From: Paractinoplanes abujensis
Lineage (GTDB): Bacteria > Actinomycetota > Actinomycetes > Mycobacteriales > Micromonosporaceae
Length of the DNA stretch: 64,000 nt
Assembly: GCF_014204895.1 (NCBI RefSeq)
Contig: NZ_JACHMF010000001.1
Location: forward strand, 1,736,001-1,800,000
Reading direction: 5' to 3'
Position 1 is the first letter of the stretch; each line of letters opens with the position of its first letter. Shown here one piece after another: positions 16,427-24,892 of this stretch. A program made the translations under genes and the position numbers. The notes under the pieces are model-generated. The model worked only from the letters and a program-made list of their open reading frames with translations, searched no databases and was not told where the DNA came from.

Positions 16427-16445
16427 TTAGGTAAGGCTGACCTAA
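16427..16445. promoter_or_regulatory. Iron box (IdeR/DmdR/DtxR-type operator)
   Basis: TTAGGTAAGGCTGACCTAA is a 19-bp near-palindrome close to the known DtxR/IdeR consensus (TTAGGTTAGGCTAACCTAA). It ends 48 bp before the heme oxygenase start, so that gene should be repressed when iron is plentiful. Confidence 0.85.
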
Positions 16446-16493
16446 CGCCGCGTGCCGGTGTGCACCGACGCCGTACCCGAAAGGTCGTGTCTC

Positions 16494-17138
16494 ATGACCG
16501 AGTTCGCCGCCCGGATCCGCCGCGCCACCATGGCTGAGCATCGCGAGGCCGAGACCCGCAGCTTCATCTCGAGGCTGATGGCGGGCGAGGTCCCGTACGC
16601 GGGGTACGCCGTCCTGACCGCCCAATACCTGCACATCTACCGTGAGCTGGAGGCGGCGGCGGCTCGGATGCGCACCGACGAGGTGGCCGCCGGGTTCGCC
16701 GACCCGCTGCTCGACCGGGTGCCGTCGCTCGAGGCCGACGTGCAGTTCCTCGGCTCGGCCGACGTGCGCCCGCTCGAGGCGACCCGGCGGTACGTGGCCC
16801 GGCTGCGCGAGCAGTGCCACGACTCGGCGGCCCACTTCATCGCCCACCACTACGTGCGCTACCTGGGCGACCTCAGCGGCGGTCTGATGGTCGGCCGGTC
16901 CGTCGCCCGCACGTACGGTCTCGGTCCGGGCGGTGTCGCGTTCTACTCCTTCCTCGACATTCCGGACAGCAAGGCGTACAAAGCCGCCTACCGGGAACGT
17001 CTCGACTCGCTGCCCGCCGTGCTCGGGCCGGCCGGGCTCGACGCGCTGGTAGCCGAGTCCCAGCTCGCGTTCAAGCTCAACGCCGCGCTGTTCGTCGAGA
17101 TGGGCCGCCGGTTCGAGGACGTCGCTCCCGCGGCATAG
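16494..17138 (+). CDS. Biliverdin-producing heme oxygenase
   Basis: A 214-residue all-helical enzyme that opens heme to biliverdin, CO and Fe2+. The proximal heme ligand is H16 in MAEHREAE, and the distal-helix glycine motif is intact in VRYLGDLSGGLMVGR, with the C-terminal region FKLNAALFVEMGRRF as in HmuO/HO-1. ATG 16494 is chosen because it starts the conserved TEFAARIRRAT segment; a longer opening runs back to 16452 without support. The iron box upstream indicates use of heme as an iron source. No heme transporter genes are beside it. The following gene starts 11 bp after its stop. Confidence 0.95.
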   Translation: MTEFAARIRRATMAEHREAETRSFISRLMAGEVPYAGYAVLTAQYLHIYRELEAAAARMRTDEVAAGFADPLLDRVPSLEADVQFLGSADVRPLEATRRYVARLREQCHDSAAHFIAHHYVRYLGDLSGGLMVGRSVARTYGLGPGGVAFYSFLDIPDSKAYKAAYRERLDSLPAVLGPAGLDALVAESQLAFKLNAALFVEMGRRFEDVAPAA

Positions 17139-17148
17139 CCTCAAGACC

Positions 17149-17877
17149 ATGGTTTTCCCGTACGCCCCCACGCCCGGAAACGACGGCCCGGCCGGTGACA
17201 CGTACGCGGTCGCCCTCGTTCGCGCCGGGGACGCCGAGCCGGTCACCGCCGTGCTGCGCCGGCTGCGGTTCACCGGCTGGGCCGGCGCGCCGGAGAGCGG
17301 GTGGCTGCCGGTCATCGCCGCGGGCGGCACGGTCGCCGCGGGCCGGCGCGGCATCGTGGAGGTCGGCGCCGAACTGGCGGGCACCGTGCTGGTCGTCCGG
17401 GTCCTGCGCGACCGGCAGCTGGCCCTGGTGGCGTGGTCGGACGGCGAGGAGCTGGGCCGCTACGTGAGTGACCCGTCACGCGAGCCCGGCGCCGAGGACG
17501 ACGTGCTGGACGACCCGCTCGGCGTGCCCCACGCGGCCGCGTTCGCCCAGGTGGCCGGGCGTCCCGACCGTGCCGATGACCTGGCCGGGCTGCTCGGCGA
17601 CCGGCTCGACCCGGAACTGGTCAACGAGTCGGAGCGGCTGGCCGCGATACTGCGGCTGCTCGACCTGCCGACGTGGCTGGTCGCGGTGGCCACCCTGCCG
17701 CGCGACATCCCCACCGGCCCGCGGGCGCGGGAGCTCACGCGGTTCGGTTTCGGGCTTCCCGGCGTACGGGGGAAGGTTCTTGATCGTGCGGCGCGCCCGG
17801 TGCGCCGCCGGCGAACCCCGCCACCCGTCATCGCCGACCCGCCGAGCGGTGGCGGCATGGACCCGTGGCTGCTGTGA
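17149..17877 (+). CDS. Conserved actinobacterial protein of unknown function
   Basis: A 242-residue soluble protein that I do not recognise. It begins with YAPTPGNDGPAGDTYAVALVRAGD, has an alternating hydrophobic central part (GTVLVVRVLRDRQLALVAWSDGEELGRYVSD) that looks like a beta-sheet core, and a helical second half ending LDLPTWLVAVATLPRDI. The C-terminus is basic and proline-rich (RAARPVRRRRTPPP). It lies 11 bp behind heme oxygenase and could share its iron-controlled transcript, but nothing in the protein itself suggests a role in heme or iron use. Confidence 0.75.
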   Translation: MVFPYAPTPGNDGPAGDTYAVALVRAGDAEPVTAVLRRLRFTGWAGAPESGWLPVIAAGGTVAAGRRGIVEVGAELAGTVLVVRVLRDRQLALVAWSDGEELGRYVSDPSREPGAEDDVLDDPLGVPHAAAFAQVAGRPDRADDLAGLLGDRLDPELVNESERLAAILRLLDLPTWLVAVATLPRDIPTGPRARELTRFGFGLPGVRGKVLDRAARPVRRRRTPPPVIADPPSGGGMDPWLL

Positions 17878-17917
17878 TCGGAAAACCCGCGGCCGCGGCG
17901 CAGCGACACGACCCGCC

Positions 17918-20800
17918 CTAGGTGGCCGTCAGGAAAAGGCGGTCGCCGGGCTTGGTGCCGTTCGACCGGTGATACAGCAGAACCATTCCCCGAGCCGCCG
18001 TACGGGCCAGCTCTGCGATGTGGTGCGGTCGCTGTCCCTCTGTCCCGGCGGCGATGACCACGGCGCACCAGAACGCCCGGCTCGTCTCCTCCGCCGTGGG
18101 CGCACGCTCGCGCGACAGGGCCGGGGTCATCGCCTCCTGCAACAGATCGGCCAGTACCGCCTGGGCCGGCGCGCCCCTGCTCTTCAGGAAAGAGCGGAGC
18201 TCGTCGCAGGCGTCCGGCCAACCCGCCAGATCGACCACGGCCGGGTGGCCGGCCTCGGGCAGACCGGCGCGGATCAGGGCCGCCACCAACGCGGCCGCGT
18301 TCTCCGGCTGGGGTGGCGGAAACCGCGACGACTCCGATCCCGGCGGTTCCCCCGCCGGTTCGGGCGCGACGACTGCGGCCACGGCGTCACCGACCTGCAC
18401 GCTGACGAACCGGTGAAATCCGCCCTGGAACAGCTCGGGAGCGGGGTCGTCAAGAAACCCCCACGTATACGTGTGCGTCTGGTCGAGAACCCCGATCGGC
18501 GGGCGGGGCCGGGCCAGCCTGAGGTGACCCCACACGTACGGATGTGCGCGCACCGCGTCCAGCCGTCCGGCTGACGCACCGAGGGCCGATCGGCACGCGG
18601 TGGGTAGCCCGGCCACCTGCGCACTCAACCGCTTGACCTGCTCCTGCTGCACCTCGTTCCCGAAGTGCTTGACCAAGCCGAGGGTGTGGATCGGGGTGTC
18701 CTTCCGCAGGCCGTCGGCGACGAGATCGTAGGTGTCCAGCGCGCGGCGCAGGCAGATGCCGTACATCCGGGCCAGGTTGCCTTGATCGGCAGGCAGCGCC
18801 GCCAGCGCGTCACAGATGCCCATGGCGTGCAGACGGGTGAGCCGGCGCAGCAAGTCGTGCGCCGTGGCGGTGTCGTCGGTGGCGACACTCCAATCCGGGC
18901 CACCGACCGTGTTCGACGGAGCTCCGGCGTTCTGGAGCGCGCTCAAGTCGTCGGGGGTGGCGCCCGCGTAGCGGATGACGCCACCCAGCGCGTTGAGCCA
19001 GTTCACGAATGCGGCCGCATCGCCCGGCCACAATCCCTCGGCCGGGCGGCCGGGATCGGGCCTGTCCCACCGGCGGTCCGGCCGTGGATGCCCGGTGTCG
19101 TCGAGGAACAGCTGGTAGATGCGCTGCGAGACGGGACGGCGACCGACCCGCCGGTCGGCCCCGGCGGGCACCAGCGGGCCCAGTTCGCGATGAGCCAAGG
19201 ACTGGATGAGCAACCGGCGGTCGGTTGAGCCGGCGTCCCGCGCCAGCAGGTCCGCCACCGCCTGGTCCACCCGCTCGGCCAGCTCGGCCTCCCCGGTGGC
19301 GCACTCCAGGGCCAGGCTCAGCGCCGCTCCGCCACCCTGGTCGAGGCAGGCGCGCACGATCGGGTCCGGATCGGTGCCGGCGGCGTACAGGAGCAGGGTT
19401 TCCCGCCACCAGTCGTCAGCGACCCGGGCGGCCAGCTCGGCCTCCAGACCGTTGTCCGCGATGTGCCGGGCCGTCAAGTACTCCTGGATGCTGCGGTGCG
19501 CGAAGGCGTACGTGTGGCGGCGGGTCTCGATCAGCAGGCCGTTGGCGCCCGCGTCGGTCAGCAGGGCGCGGGCCTGATCGGGCATGTCGTACGACGGTTG
19601 TTCGTGCACGCCGGCCTCGGTCATGGCGTAGGCCAGGGCGGCCAGTGCGCGCTCCTTGGCGGCCGGGTCCAGGCCGGAACCCCAGCGTTCTGACAGGGCA
19701 CGGCGTTGCAGGACGCCCGCGCAGACCTCGGCGTACAGATCGGCCCGGTTGTCGGGAAGAGTGCCACCGGCCCGGTGGGTGAGCACGATCATCGTCAGCA
19801 GCAGCGGATTGGTGGCGAACTCGGCCAGCTCGGGCCGGGTGTGCAACCGGGTGATCAGATCCTCCGTGTCGCCGTGCGGCGGCGGCAGGGCACGGTGCAG
19901 GTTCTCGACGAAGGCGCGGATCTGCTCGTCGGTCAGGCCCCGCACCTCCAGCGTGGTGGCCGACCGGATCGGTGCGGACGCGTAGTCGTGCGGGCGGGAC
20001 GTGACGACGAAGTCGTTGCCGGGGTAGTTGCCGATCTGATCGGCGATCCAGTCGCGCACCCGGTCGTCGTCGGCGGGGGAGGGCACCTCGTCGAGCCCGT
20101 CGAGCAGCACGACACACCGGCCGCGCTCCAGCTTGCCGCGCAGCCAGTCCTTCGGTTCGCGCGCGGCCAGGTCACCCAGGCCGAGCCGCCAGATCTGCCA
20201 CAGCGGGGCTCGGGGGTCGGCGACGATGTCGGCCGCGTGCCGGCGAAGTTCCAGCAGCACCGGTACGCGGTCACGGTCGGGCAGGGCGCGAGCCAGGTGC
20301 CGCAGGAGCGTGCTCTTGCCGGTGCCGGGCCCACCGACCAGCGCCAGCACAGCGGGTTCCGGTCGCGCCACGAAATCCCAGATGGACTGCCGGTCCGGGC
20401 TTTCCGACGTCGTGGGCACGAGACCGGAAGCCACCTCACGGACCGGCCGGCGGGCCACGCTGACATCGACGTAGACCTCGTCCATCCGTACGGGGACCTC
20501 GGGCGGACTGACCAGGCCCCGCAGGTCGACCTCGCGGGTGACGGCCGCGACGTAGGCCCGGTAACGCCGCTCGAACAGGAACGCGGGCGTGAAATGGCCG
20601 CCCCGTCCCCTCCACCACCAGCCCACCAGCAGGGGCAGCAGAACCAGCGCGATCGCGACCGGTGCGAGTTCACCCTGGACGACGCCCGCGGTGCCGGCCT
20701 GGTCGTCGGCCGCATGGATCCGCAGGATGGACGCGACCGTGCCGCCGACGATCACCGCGACGCCGAGCAGGGCTCCCACATCGCGGCGGCCCAGACCCAT
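17918..20800 (-). CDS. Membrane-anchored NACHT NTPase with FGE-like region
   Basis: A 960-residue STAND-class NTPase. Two N-terminal membrane helices (about residues 8-26 and 47-63) anchor it. The NACHT domain has Walker A GGPGTGKST (K162), Walker B VVLLDGLDEV (D234, D237, E238) and the sensor VVTSRP (265-270). The conserved FAHRSIQEYLTARHI (433-447) is the usual end of NACHT winged-helix regions. Residues 553-605 (VSQRIYQLFLDDTGHP, then WPGDAAAFVNWLNAL) resemble the formylglycine-generating-enzyme/SUMF1 fold, but the rest of that domain is eroded. The remaining 300 residues are unrecognised. Bacterial NACHT proteins include anti-phage NLR-like sensors; this role is inferred from family and not shown. 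No effector gene is adjacent. Confidence 0.85.
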   Translation of the reverse strand: MGLGRRDVGALLGVAVIVGGTVASILRIHAADDQAGTAGVVQGELAPVAIALVLLPLLVGWWWRGRGGHFTPAFLFERRYRAYVAAVTREVDLRGLVSPPEVPVRMDEVYVDVSVARRPVREVASGLVPTTSESPDRQSIWDFVARPEPAVLALVGGPGTGKSTLLRHLARALPDRDRVPVLLELRRHAADIVADPRAPLWQIWRLGLGDLAAREPKDWLRGKLERGRCVVLLDGLDEVPSPADDDRVRDWIADQIGNYPGNDFVVTSRPHDYASAPIRSATTLEVRGLTDEQIRAFVENLHRALPPPHGDTEDLITRLHTRPELAEFATNPLLLTMIVLTHRAGGTLPDNRADLYAEVCAGVLQRRALSERWGSGLDPAAKERALAALAYAMTEAGVHEQPSYDMPDQARALLTDAGANGLLIETRRHTYAFAHRSIQEYLTARHIADNGLEAELAARVADDWWRETLLLYAAGTDPDPIVRACLDQGGGAALSLALECATGEAELAERVDQAVADLLARDAGSTDRRLLIQSLAHRELGPLVPAGADRRVGRRPVSQRIYQLFLDDTGHPRPDRRWDRPDPGRPAEGLWPGDAAAFVNWLNALGGVIRYAGATPDDLSALQNAGAPSNTVGGPDWSVATDDTATAHDLLRRLTRLHAMGICDALAALPADQGNLARMYGICLRRALDTYDLVADGLRKDTPIHTLGLVKHFGNEVQQEQVKRLSAQVAGLPTACRSALGASAGRLDAVRAHPYVWGHLRLARPRPPIGVLDQTHTYTWGFLDDPAPELFQGGFHRFVSVQVGDAVAAVVAPEPAGEPPGSESSRFPPPQPENAAALVAALIRAGLPEAGHPAVVDLAGWPDACDELRSFLKSRGAPAQAVLADLLQEAMTPALSRERAPTAEETSRAFWCAVVIAAGTEGQRPHHIAELARTAARGMVLLYHRSNGTKPGDRLFLTAT

Positions 20801-20824
20801 GGGCCACAGTGTGCCGGATCACCG

Positions 20825-22219
20825 CTACTTGTCCACGCTGGTGTCCGTCCGGGACGGGATCGCGTTGTCCGCGTTCGTGTCCGTCAAGGCCGGGATCGCG
20901 GAGAAGAGCAGGTCCGGGTCGTAGCGTCGCTTGAGGGCCAGCAGGCGTTCGAGGTTGGGGCCGAACGAGTCCCGGGCTCGCGCGTCCTCGTGCGGGCCGA
21001 GCAGGTTGGGGTAGCCGCCCGGAAGAGCGAGAGGGGTCAGGGCTGTCTCGACACCGTCGGCCCACGCGCGGTGCCGGTCGGGGGAGTCCTCCGGCAACCA
21101 CGACGCGATCACCTCGACGGGATGGTGCGGGCGACGCTGGGCGAAAGCGGTGGCGGACGGGTCGACCCGGGACGCGGCGCCGTGGAAGTGGTTGACGATC
21201 AGGGTCGAGTACGGGCCCATCTCGCGCGCGGCCGCGACCAGGACATCGGCCGCGCCGGGCTCCACGGCGGCCAGGGAACGGCTGCGCAGCAGATAATGGG
21301 CGCCCGGGGTCATGCTGGCGTCGAACATGCGCAACGCACCCCCGTACGGCATCGGCCGGACCTGGTCGACGACCGCGTGACCGAGGGTGCGCAGCCGGGT
21401 GATCACCCGATCGCCGGCGGCCAGATCGGAACTGCTCCAGAAGGGACAGAGAAAAGCCAGCGGCCCCTGCGGTCCGGGCAGGAAACCGGTCATCACGGTC
21501 AGGTCGTCGCGGGCCTCGGCCACGATCTCGGCGTAACCGTTGAGCACGGCTCGCCCCTCGGACGCCGGGAACATCAAGATGCCGGCGAGCAGGCTCGGCA
21601 CCTCGTGCAGCCGGAATCGCAGCGCGGTCACCACACCGAAGTTGCCGCCGCCCCCGCGCAAAGCCCACCACAGATCGGCGTCGCCCTCCGGGCCGGCCAC
21701 CACCGTCGTGCCGTCGGCCAGCACGACCTCCGCGCCGAGCAGGTTGTCCGCGGCCAGCCCGCACCGGCCGATCAGCGCTCCGTACCCGCCCGCCAGTGTC
21801 AAACCCGCAAGCCCGACACCGCCCACCACGCCGGTCGCCGCGACCATCCCGTACGGCGTGGCCGCCCCGATCAGATCGTCGGCGATCGCGCCGCCCTGCA
21901 CGGAGGCCGTCTTCGTAGCGCCGTCGATGGTGACCGCGCGCATGGGCGTCAGATCGAGGACAATGCCGCCCTTGCGCAGGGCCCGGCCGGCCCAGTCGTG
22001 ACCACCGGCCCGCACGGAGAGCGGAAGCCCGTGATCGCCGGCGATGCGAACCACTCCGCCGACGTCACGCGTGTCGGCACACCGCGCGATCATGGCGGGT
22101 CGGGTGGTGACGGCCGGGTTCCACACCTGTCGGGCGGCGGCAAAACCGTCCTGCTCACTGGTGATCAGCCGGTCCTCCAGGAGGGCGCGGAGCGCCTGCT
22201 TCGCATCGGCAACACTCAT
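20825..22219 (-). CDS. FAD-linked oxidase, berberine-bridge-enzyme type
   Basis: A 464-residue PCMH-type FAD oxidase. The FAD-binding half has VRAGGHDWAGRAL, where His is the expected 8-alpha-histidyl FAD attachment, then VQGGAIADDLIGAA, GGVGLAGLTLAGGYG and DNLLGAEVVLADG. The C-terminal BBE motif is RYDPDLLFSA (usually RYDPxxxF). The second, cysteinyl FAD link seen in bicovalent members appears missing, since the expected Cys position reads ATGVVGG. Such enzymes oxidise sugars or specialised metabolites using O2. GGGAGG precedes the ATG at 22219, which fixes the start. It lies 25 bp upstream of the NACHT gene's start region on the same strand but is transcribed after it. Confidence 0.9.
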   Translation of the reverse strand: MSVADAKQALRALLEDRLITSEQDGFAAARQVWNPAVTTRPAMIARCADTRDVGGVVRIAGDHGLPLSVRAGGHDWAGRALRKGGIVLDLTPMRAVTIDGATKTASVQGGAIADDLIGAATPYGMVAATGVVGGVGLAGLTLAGGYGALIGRCGLAADNLLGAEVVLADGTTVVAGPEGDADLWWALRGGGGNFGVVTALRFRLHEVPSLLAGILMFPASEGRAVLNGYAEIVAEARDDLTVMTGFLPGPQGPLAFLCPFWSSSDLAAGDRVITRLRTLGHAVVDQVRPMPYGGALRMFDASMTPGAHYLLRSRSLAAVEPGAADVLVAAAREMGPYSTLIVNHFHGAASRVDPSATAFAQRRPHHPVEVIASWLPEDSPDRHRAWADGVETALTPLALPGGYPNLLGPHEDARARDSFGPNLERLLALKRRYDPDLLFSAIPALTDTNADNAIPSRTDTSVDK

Positions 22220-23097
22220 CGTGCCTCCCGAGCCGGGTTGAACGGTTGCCGCGTACGGTAGCGGCCAGTCACGCAAAGCACCGTCATGAACACGACTCGT
22301 GACACCTCGCGTTGGCTCGCTTCGTCCGCGCCTTGCGCCCTCCCTTCGCCCTTCGCGGTTGGTATCGCCTTGTGCGGCTGCTCGTGCCTGCTGCGTCCCT
22401 GGCCGAGCTCACGCCGTGGCCCGCTCACCGCGTACTGGCCCGGCTTGCGTAACTTGACCCGCTCACCGCCTGTCGGCCTGGCTTGCGTAACTTGACCCGC
22501 TCACCGCCTGCGGGCCCGGCTTGCATAACTCGACCCGCTCACCGCCTGCGGGCCCGGCTTGCGCGACTTGGCCCGCCGTCCGCGTAACTTGCCTGTTCAG
22601 CACGACTTGATCAGCCCGTCGGACAGCCTCAGTTGTCGCCCGTCCCGAAGGAGCAACCAGCCTCCTAGGACGTTCTAGGGGTTGGCCGCTGAGCGGAGTC
22701 AAATGTCCAAGCCCTGTGCCAAGCGGTCCGCACAGTCGGGAATCGCTTGGCGCGGAAGCCGTCTCCTAACCGCCGCTGCCCCGGCCTGCCCCGCGTCGTG
22801 CTGACCCACCGCGCTGCCCCGACCGAGCGCCGCGTTCCCCTGGTTCCGCCGCGCCGTACCTAAGACAGCTCTGCGGCCGGCCGCTTCGGACCCACAAGTA
22901 ACCCAGCCTCCTAGGATGCTGTGGCCGACGTGACGGAGCGTGGGTGGGCCGGGTGCGACCGATGGTGAGCACCGGCGGAGGGGTTGTGCAGGTCGCGGCG
23001 TCGGACGCACGGTCAGCGCGTTGTTCGGTGCGGGAGGGCCGGCCGTGGCGGGCGCCACGTGCGCGATCATGAAGGTTGCGCTGAGGGGAGTGGTGTC
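22220..23097. other. 878-bp gene-free region with repeats
   Basis: No frame here looks coding. It holds four 38-bp tandem repeats (22418-22569). It also has two copies of CAGCCTCCTAGGA (22658-22670 and 22904-22916) about 246 bp apart, both within longer matches that start with AACC or ACCC. A region of lower third-base order between them could be a decayed gene, but I cannot assign one. The divergent promoters for the FAD oxidase and the PLP enzyme must lie near its two ends. Confidence 0.55.
22418..22569. repeat. Four tandem 38-bp repeats
   Basis: Units at 22418, 22456, 22494 and 22532 each read approximately GACCCGCTCACCGCCTG, then CGGGCCCGGCTTGCGTAACTT, with a few substitutions per unit. 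A broken fifth copy of the end (GCGTAACTT) follows at 22581-22589. The number of copies could vary between strains. Confidence 0.9.
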
Positions 23098-24123
23098 GTG
23101 CTGGAGACGCCGTACGTGGCTGTGGATGTTGATGTGCTCGATCGGAACGTGGCGGCGATGGCGGCCGCCGCGCGTGGGCGGGGGCTTGCGTTGCGACCGC
23201 ATGCCAAGACGCACAAGTGTCTGGAGATCGCTCGGCGGCAGGTCGACTACGGCGCCGCCGGGTTGACTGTGGCCACTGTTCGTGAGGCGGAAGTCTTCGC
23301 GGGTGGTGGCTTCGACGATCTGTTCCTCGCGTACCCGATCTGGCCGTCGCCGGGGCGGGCCGGGCGGCTGCGGAAACTGGCCGAGCGTGTCGCCCTGCGC
23401 GTCGGCGTGGACTCCGTGGAGAGCGCCGAGGCGTTGGCCCGGGCTGTGGGTCCGCTCGACGTGCTGGTCGAGCTGGACAGTGGGCATCATCGCAGCGGGG
23501 TGCAGCCGGGCGACGCCGCGCGGGTGGCTGAGGCGGCCGAGCGGGCGGGGCATCGCGTACGGGGAATCTTCACGTTCCCGGGGCACGGGTACGGGCCGGG
23601 GCTGCAGCAGCAGGCCGCCCTGGACGAGGCCGCGGCCCTGTCCGCGGCCGGCGCGGGGGCCGAGGTGCGCAGTGGTGGCTCGACCCCGACGGCGGCGCTT
23701 GCCGAGACCGGGCCGTTGACCGAGATCCGGCCGGGCGTCTACGTCTTCGGGGACGCCCAGCAGGTCGAGCTGGGCACCTGCGGCTGGGACGACGTGGCGC
23801 TCACGGTGGTGGCGACGGTTGTCAGCCGTACGGGGAATCGGGTGATCGTGGATGCCGGGTCCAAGGTGCTCGGGGCCGATCGGCTGGCCTGGGCCACCGG
23901 GTTCGGGCGCCTGCCGGAGCACCCGGAGGCGCGGATCGTCGCCCTCTCCGAGCATCACGCCACTGTCGAGTTCCCCGACGAGCCCCCGGCCCGCGGCGAC
24001 GTGCTGCGGGTGGCTCCGAATCATGTCTGCACCGTGGTGAACCTGGCCGACGAGCTGGTCGTCGTGCGGGGCGGGGCCGAGGTCGACCGCTGGCGGGTGG
24101 CTGCCCGTGGCGCGAACACCTGA
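23098..24123 (+). CDS. PLP enzyme, D-serine dehydratase/D-threonine aldolase-like
   Basis: A 341-residue protein of the fold-type III (alanine-racemase-like) group. The PLP lysine is in LRPHAKTHKCLE; the barrel continues with LDVLVELDSGHHRSG and GIFTFPGHGYG. The C-terminal APNHVCTVVNL supplies the His-x-Cys metal ligands known from eukaryotic D-serine dehydratase and D-threonine aldolase. It probably acts on a D-3-hydroxyamino acid. The GTG at 23098 is chosen because GAGGGGAG sits 7 bp before it and the domain begins immediately (LETPYVAVDVD). A GNAT gene follows after 37 bp. Confidence 0.88.
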   Translation: MLETPYVAVDVDVLDRNVAAMAAAARGRGLALRPHAKTHKCLEIARRQVDYGAAGLTVATVREAEVFAGGGFDDLFLAYPIWPSPGRAGRLRKLAERVALRVGVDSVESAEALARAVGPLDVLVELDSGHHRSGVQPGDAARVAEAAERAGHRVRGIFTFPGHGYGPGLQQQAALDEAAALSAAGAGAEVRSGGSTPTAALAETGPLTEIRPGVYVFGDAQQVELGTCGWDDVALTVVATVVSRTGNRVIVDAGSKVLGADRLAWATGFGRLPEHPEARIVALSEHHATVEFPDEPPARGDVLRVAPNHVCTVVNLADELVVVRGGAEVDRWRVAARGANT

Positions 24124-24160
24124 CGGCGGCGGCCGTGCCGGGCCGCTATAACGTGGCCTG

Positions 24161-24883
24161 GTGACATCGCCGTATCGTTCCGAGATCCGCCTGCGCCTCG
24201 ACGACGCCGCTGCCCAGCGTGATGTGATCGCGCTCGGTTATCGCCGGGAGGGTATCGCGCGTGGCGCGGGGCCGGACCGTGAGGACATGGTCGTGTGGGC
24301 GCGGCTCGAGGACGACCCGGAGGGTCCGGCGCCGCGGGTGCTGCCCGACCTGCCGGGCGGGGAGCTGACCGACGGCGTGATCCGGGTCCGGCCGTTGCAC
24401 CCGGACGACCTGGCGGGCTGGATCGAGTTGCGCAGCCTGCCCGAGGTGGTGGCGACGTCGGTGCCGCCGGCCGCCCCGCCGCGGGAGGAGGTCGAGCGCC
24501 ATTTCGCGTACGCGGAAAGTCGTTGGCTGGCCGGGGAGATGGCCGCCATGAGCATTCTGGACGCGCGCAGCGGCCGGTTCGCGGGGCAGATCGCGCTGTA
24601 CTACTTCCAGCCGCACCTGCGGGAGGGCATGCTCGGTTACGGCGTGTTGCCGGCGTTCCGGGGGCGGGGCTACGCGCGGCGGGCGGTTCAGCTGGTCACG
24701 AAGTGGGCGTTCAACGAGGCCCGGTTGCAGCGGGTGGTGGCCGGCTCGGCGGTCGACAATCTGGCGTCGCAGAAGACGTTGCAGGCGGCCGGGTTCGAGA
24801 TCGAGGGCAAGCAGCTGGGCATCCTGCCCGGTCCCAACGGGGGACGCATCGACGCGGTGCTATATGTCAGACGGCGGCTCTAG
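24161..24883 (+). CDS. GNAT-family N-acetyltransferase (RimJ/RimL-like)
   Basis: A 240-residue acetyltransferase. The catalytic domain occupies about residues 73-240: it begins IRVRPLHPDDLAGW, has the acetyl-CoA loop GVLPAFRGRGYARRAV (R/QxxGxG/A motif) and ends with SAVDNLASQKTLQAAGFEIEG, typical of RimJ-type transferases. The first 70 residues (EIRLRLDDAAAQRDVIALGYRREG) look like a fragment of a second GNAT-like half. The acceptor is unknown. It starts with GTG 37 bp after the PLP enzyme and is followed by a hydrolase gene 9 bp later, so the three may share a transcript. Confidence 0.88.
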   Translation: MTSPYRSEIRLRLDDAAAQRDVIALGYRREGIARGAGPDREDMVVWARLEDDPEGPAPRVLPDLPGGELTDGVIRVRPLHPDDLAGWIELRSLPEVVATSVPPAAPPREEVERHFAYAESRWLAGEMAAMSILDARSGRFAGQIALYYFQPHLREGMLGYGVLPAFRGRGYARRAVQLVTKWAFNEARLQRVVAGSAVDNLASQKTLQAAGFEIEGKQLGILPGPNGGRIDAVLYVRRRL

Positions 24884-24892
24884 TCTGACGGC

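Noticed and set aside
19706..22261. An 851-codon plus-strand frame across the NACHT and FAD-oxidase genes
   Set aside because: It is the complement of two genes with intact motifs and has a low-complexity Arg/Gly/Gln composition.
22418..22569. 38-bp tandem repeats as a CRISPR array
   Set aside because: The units follow each other directly without unique spacers, and no cas genes are present.
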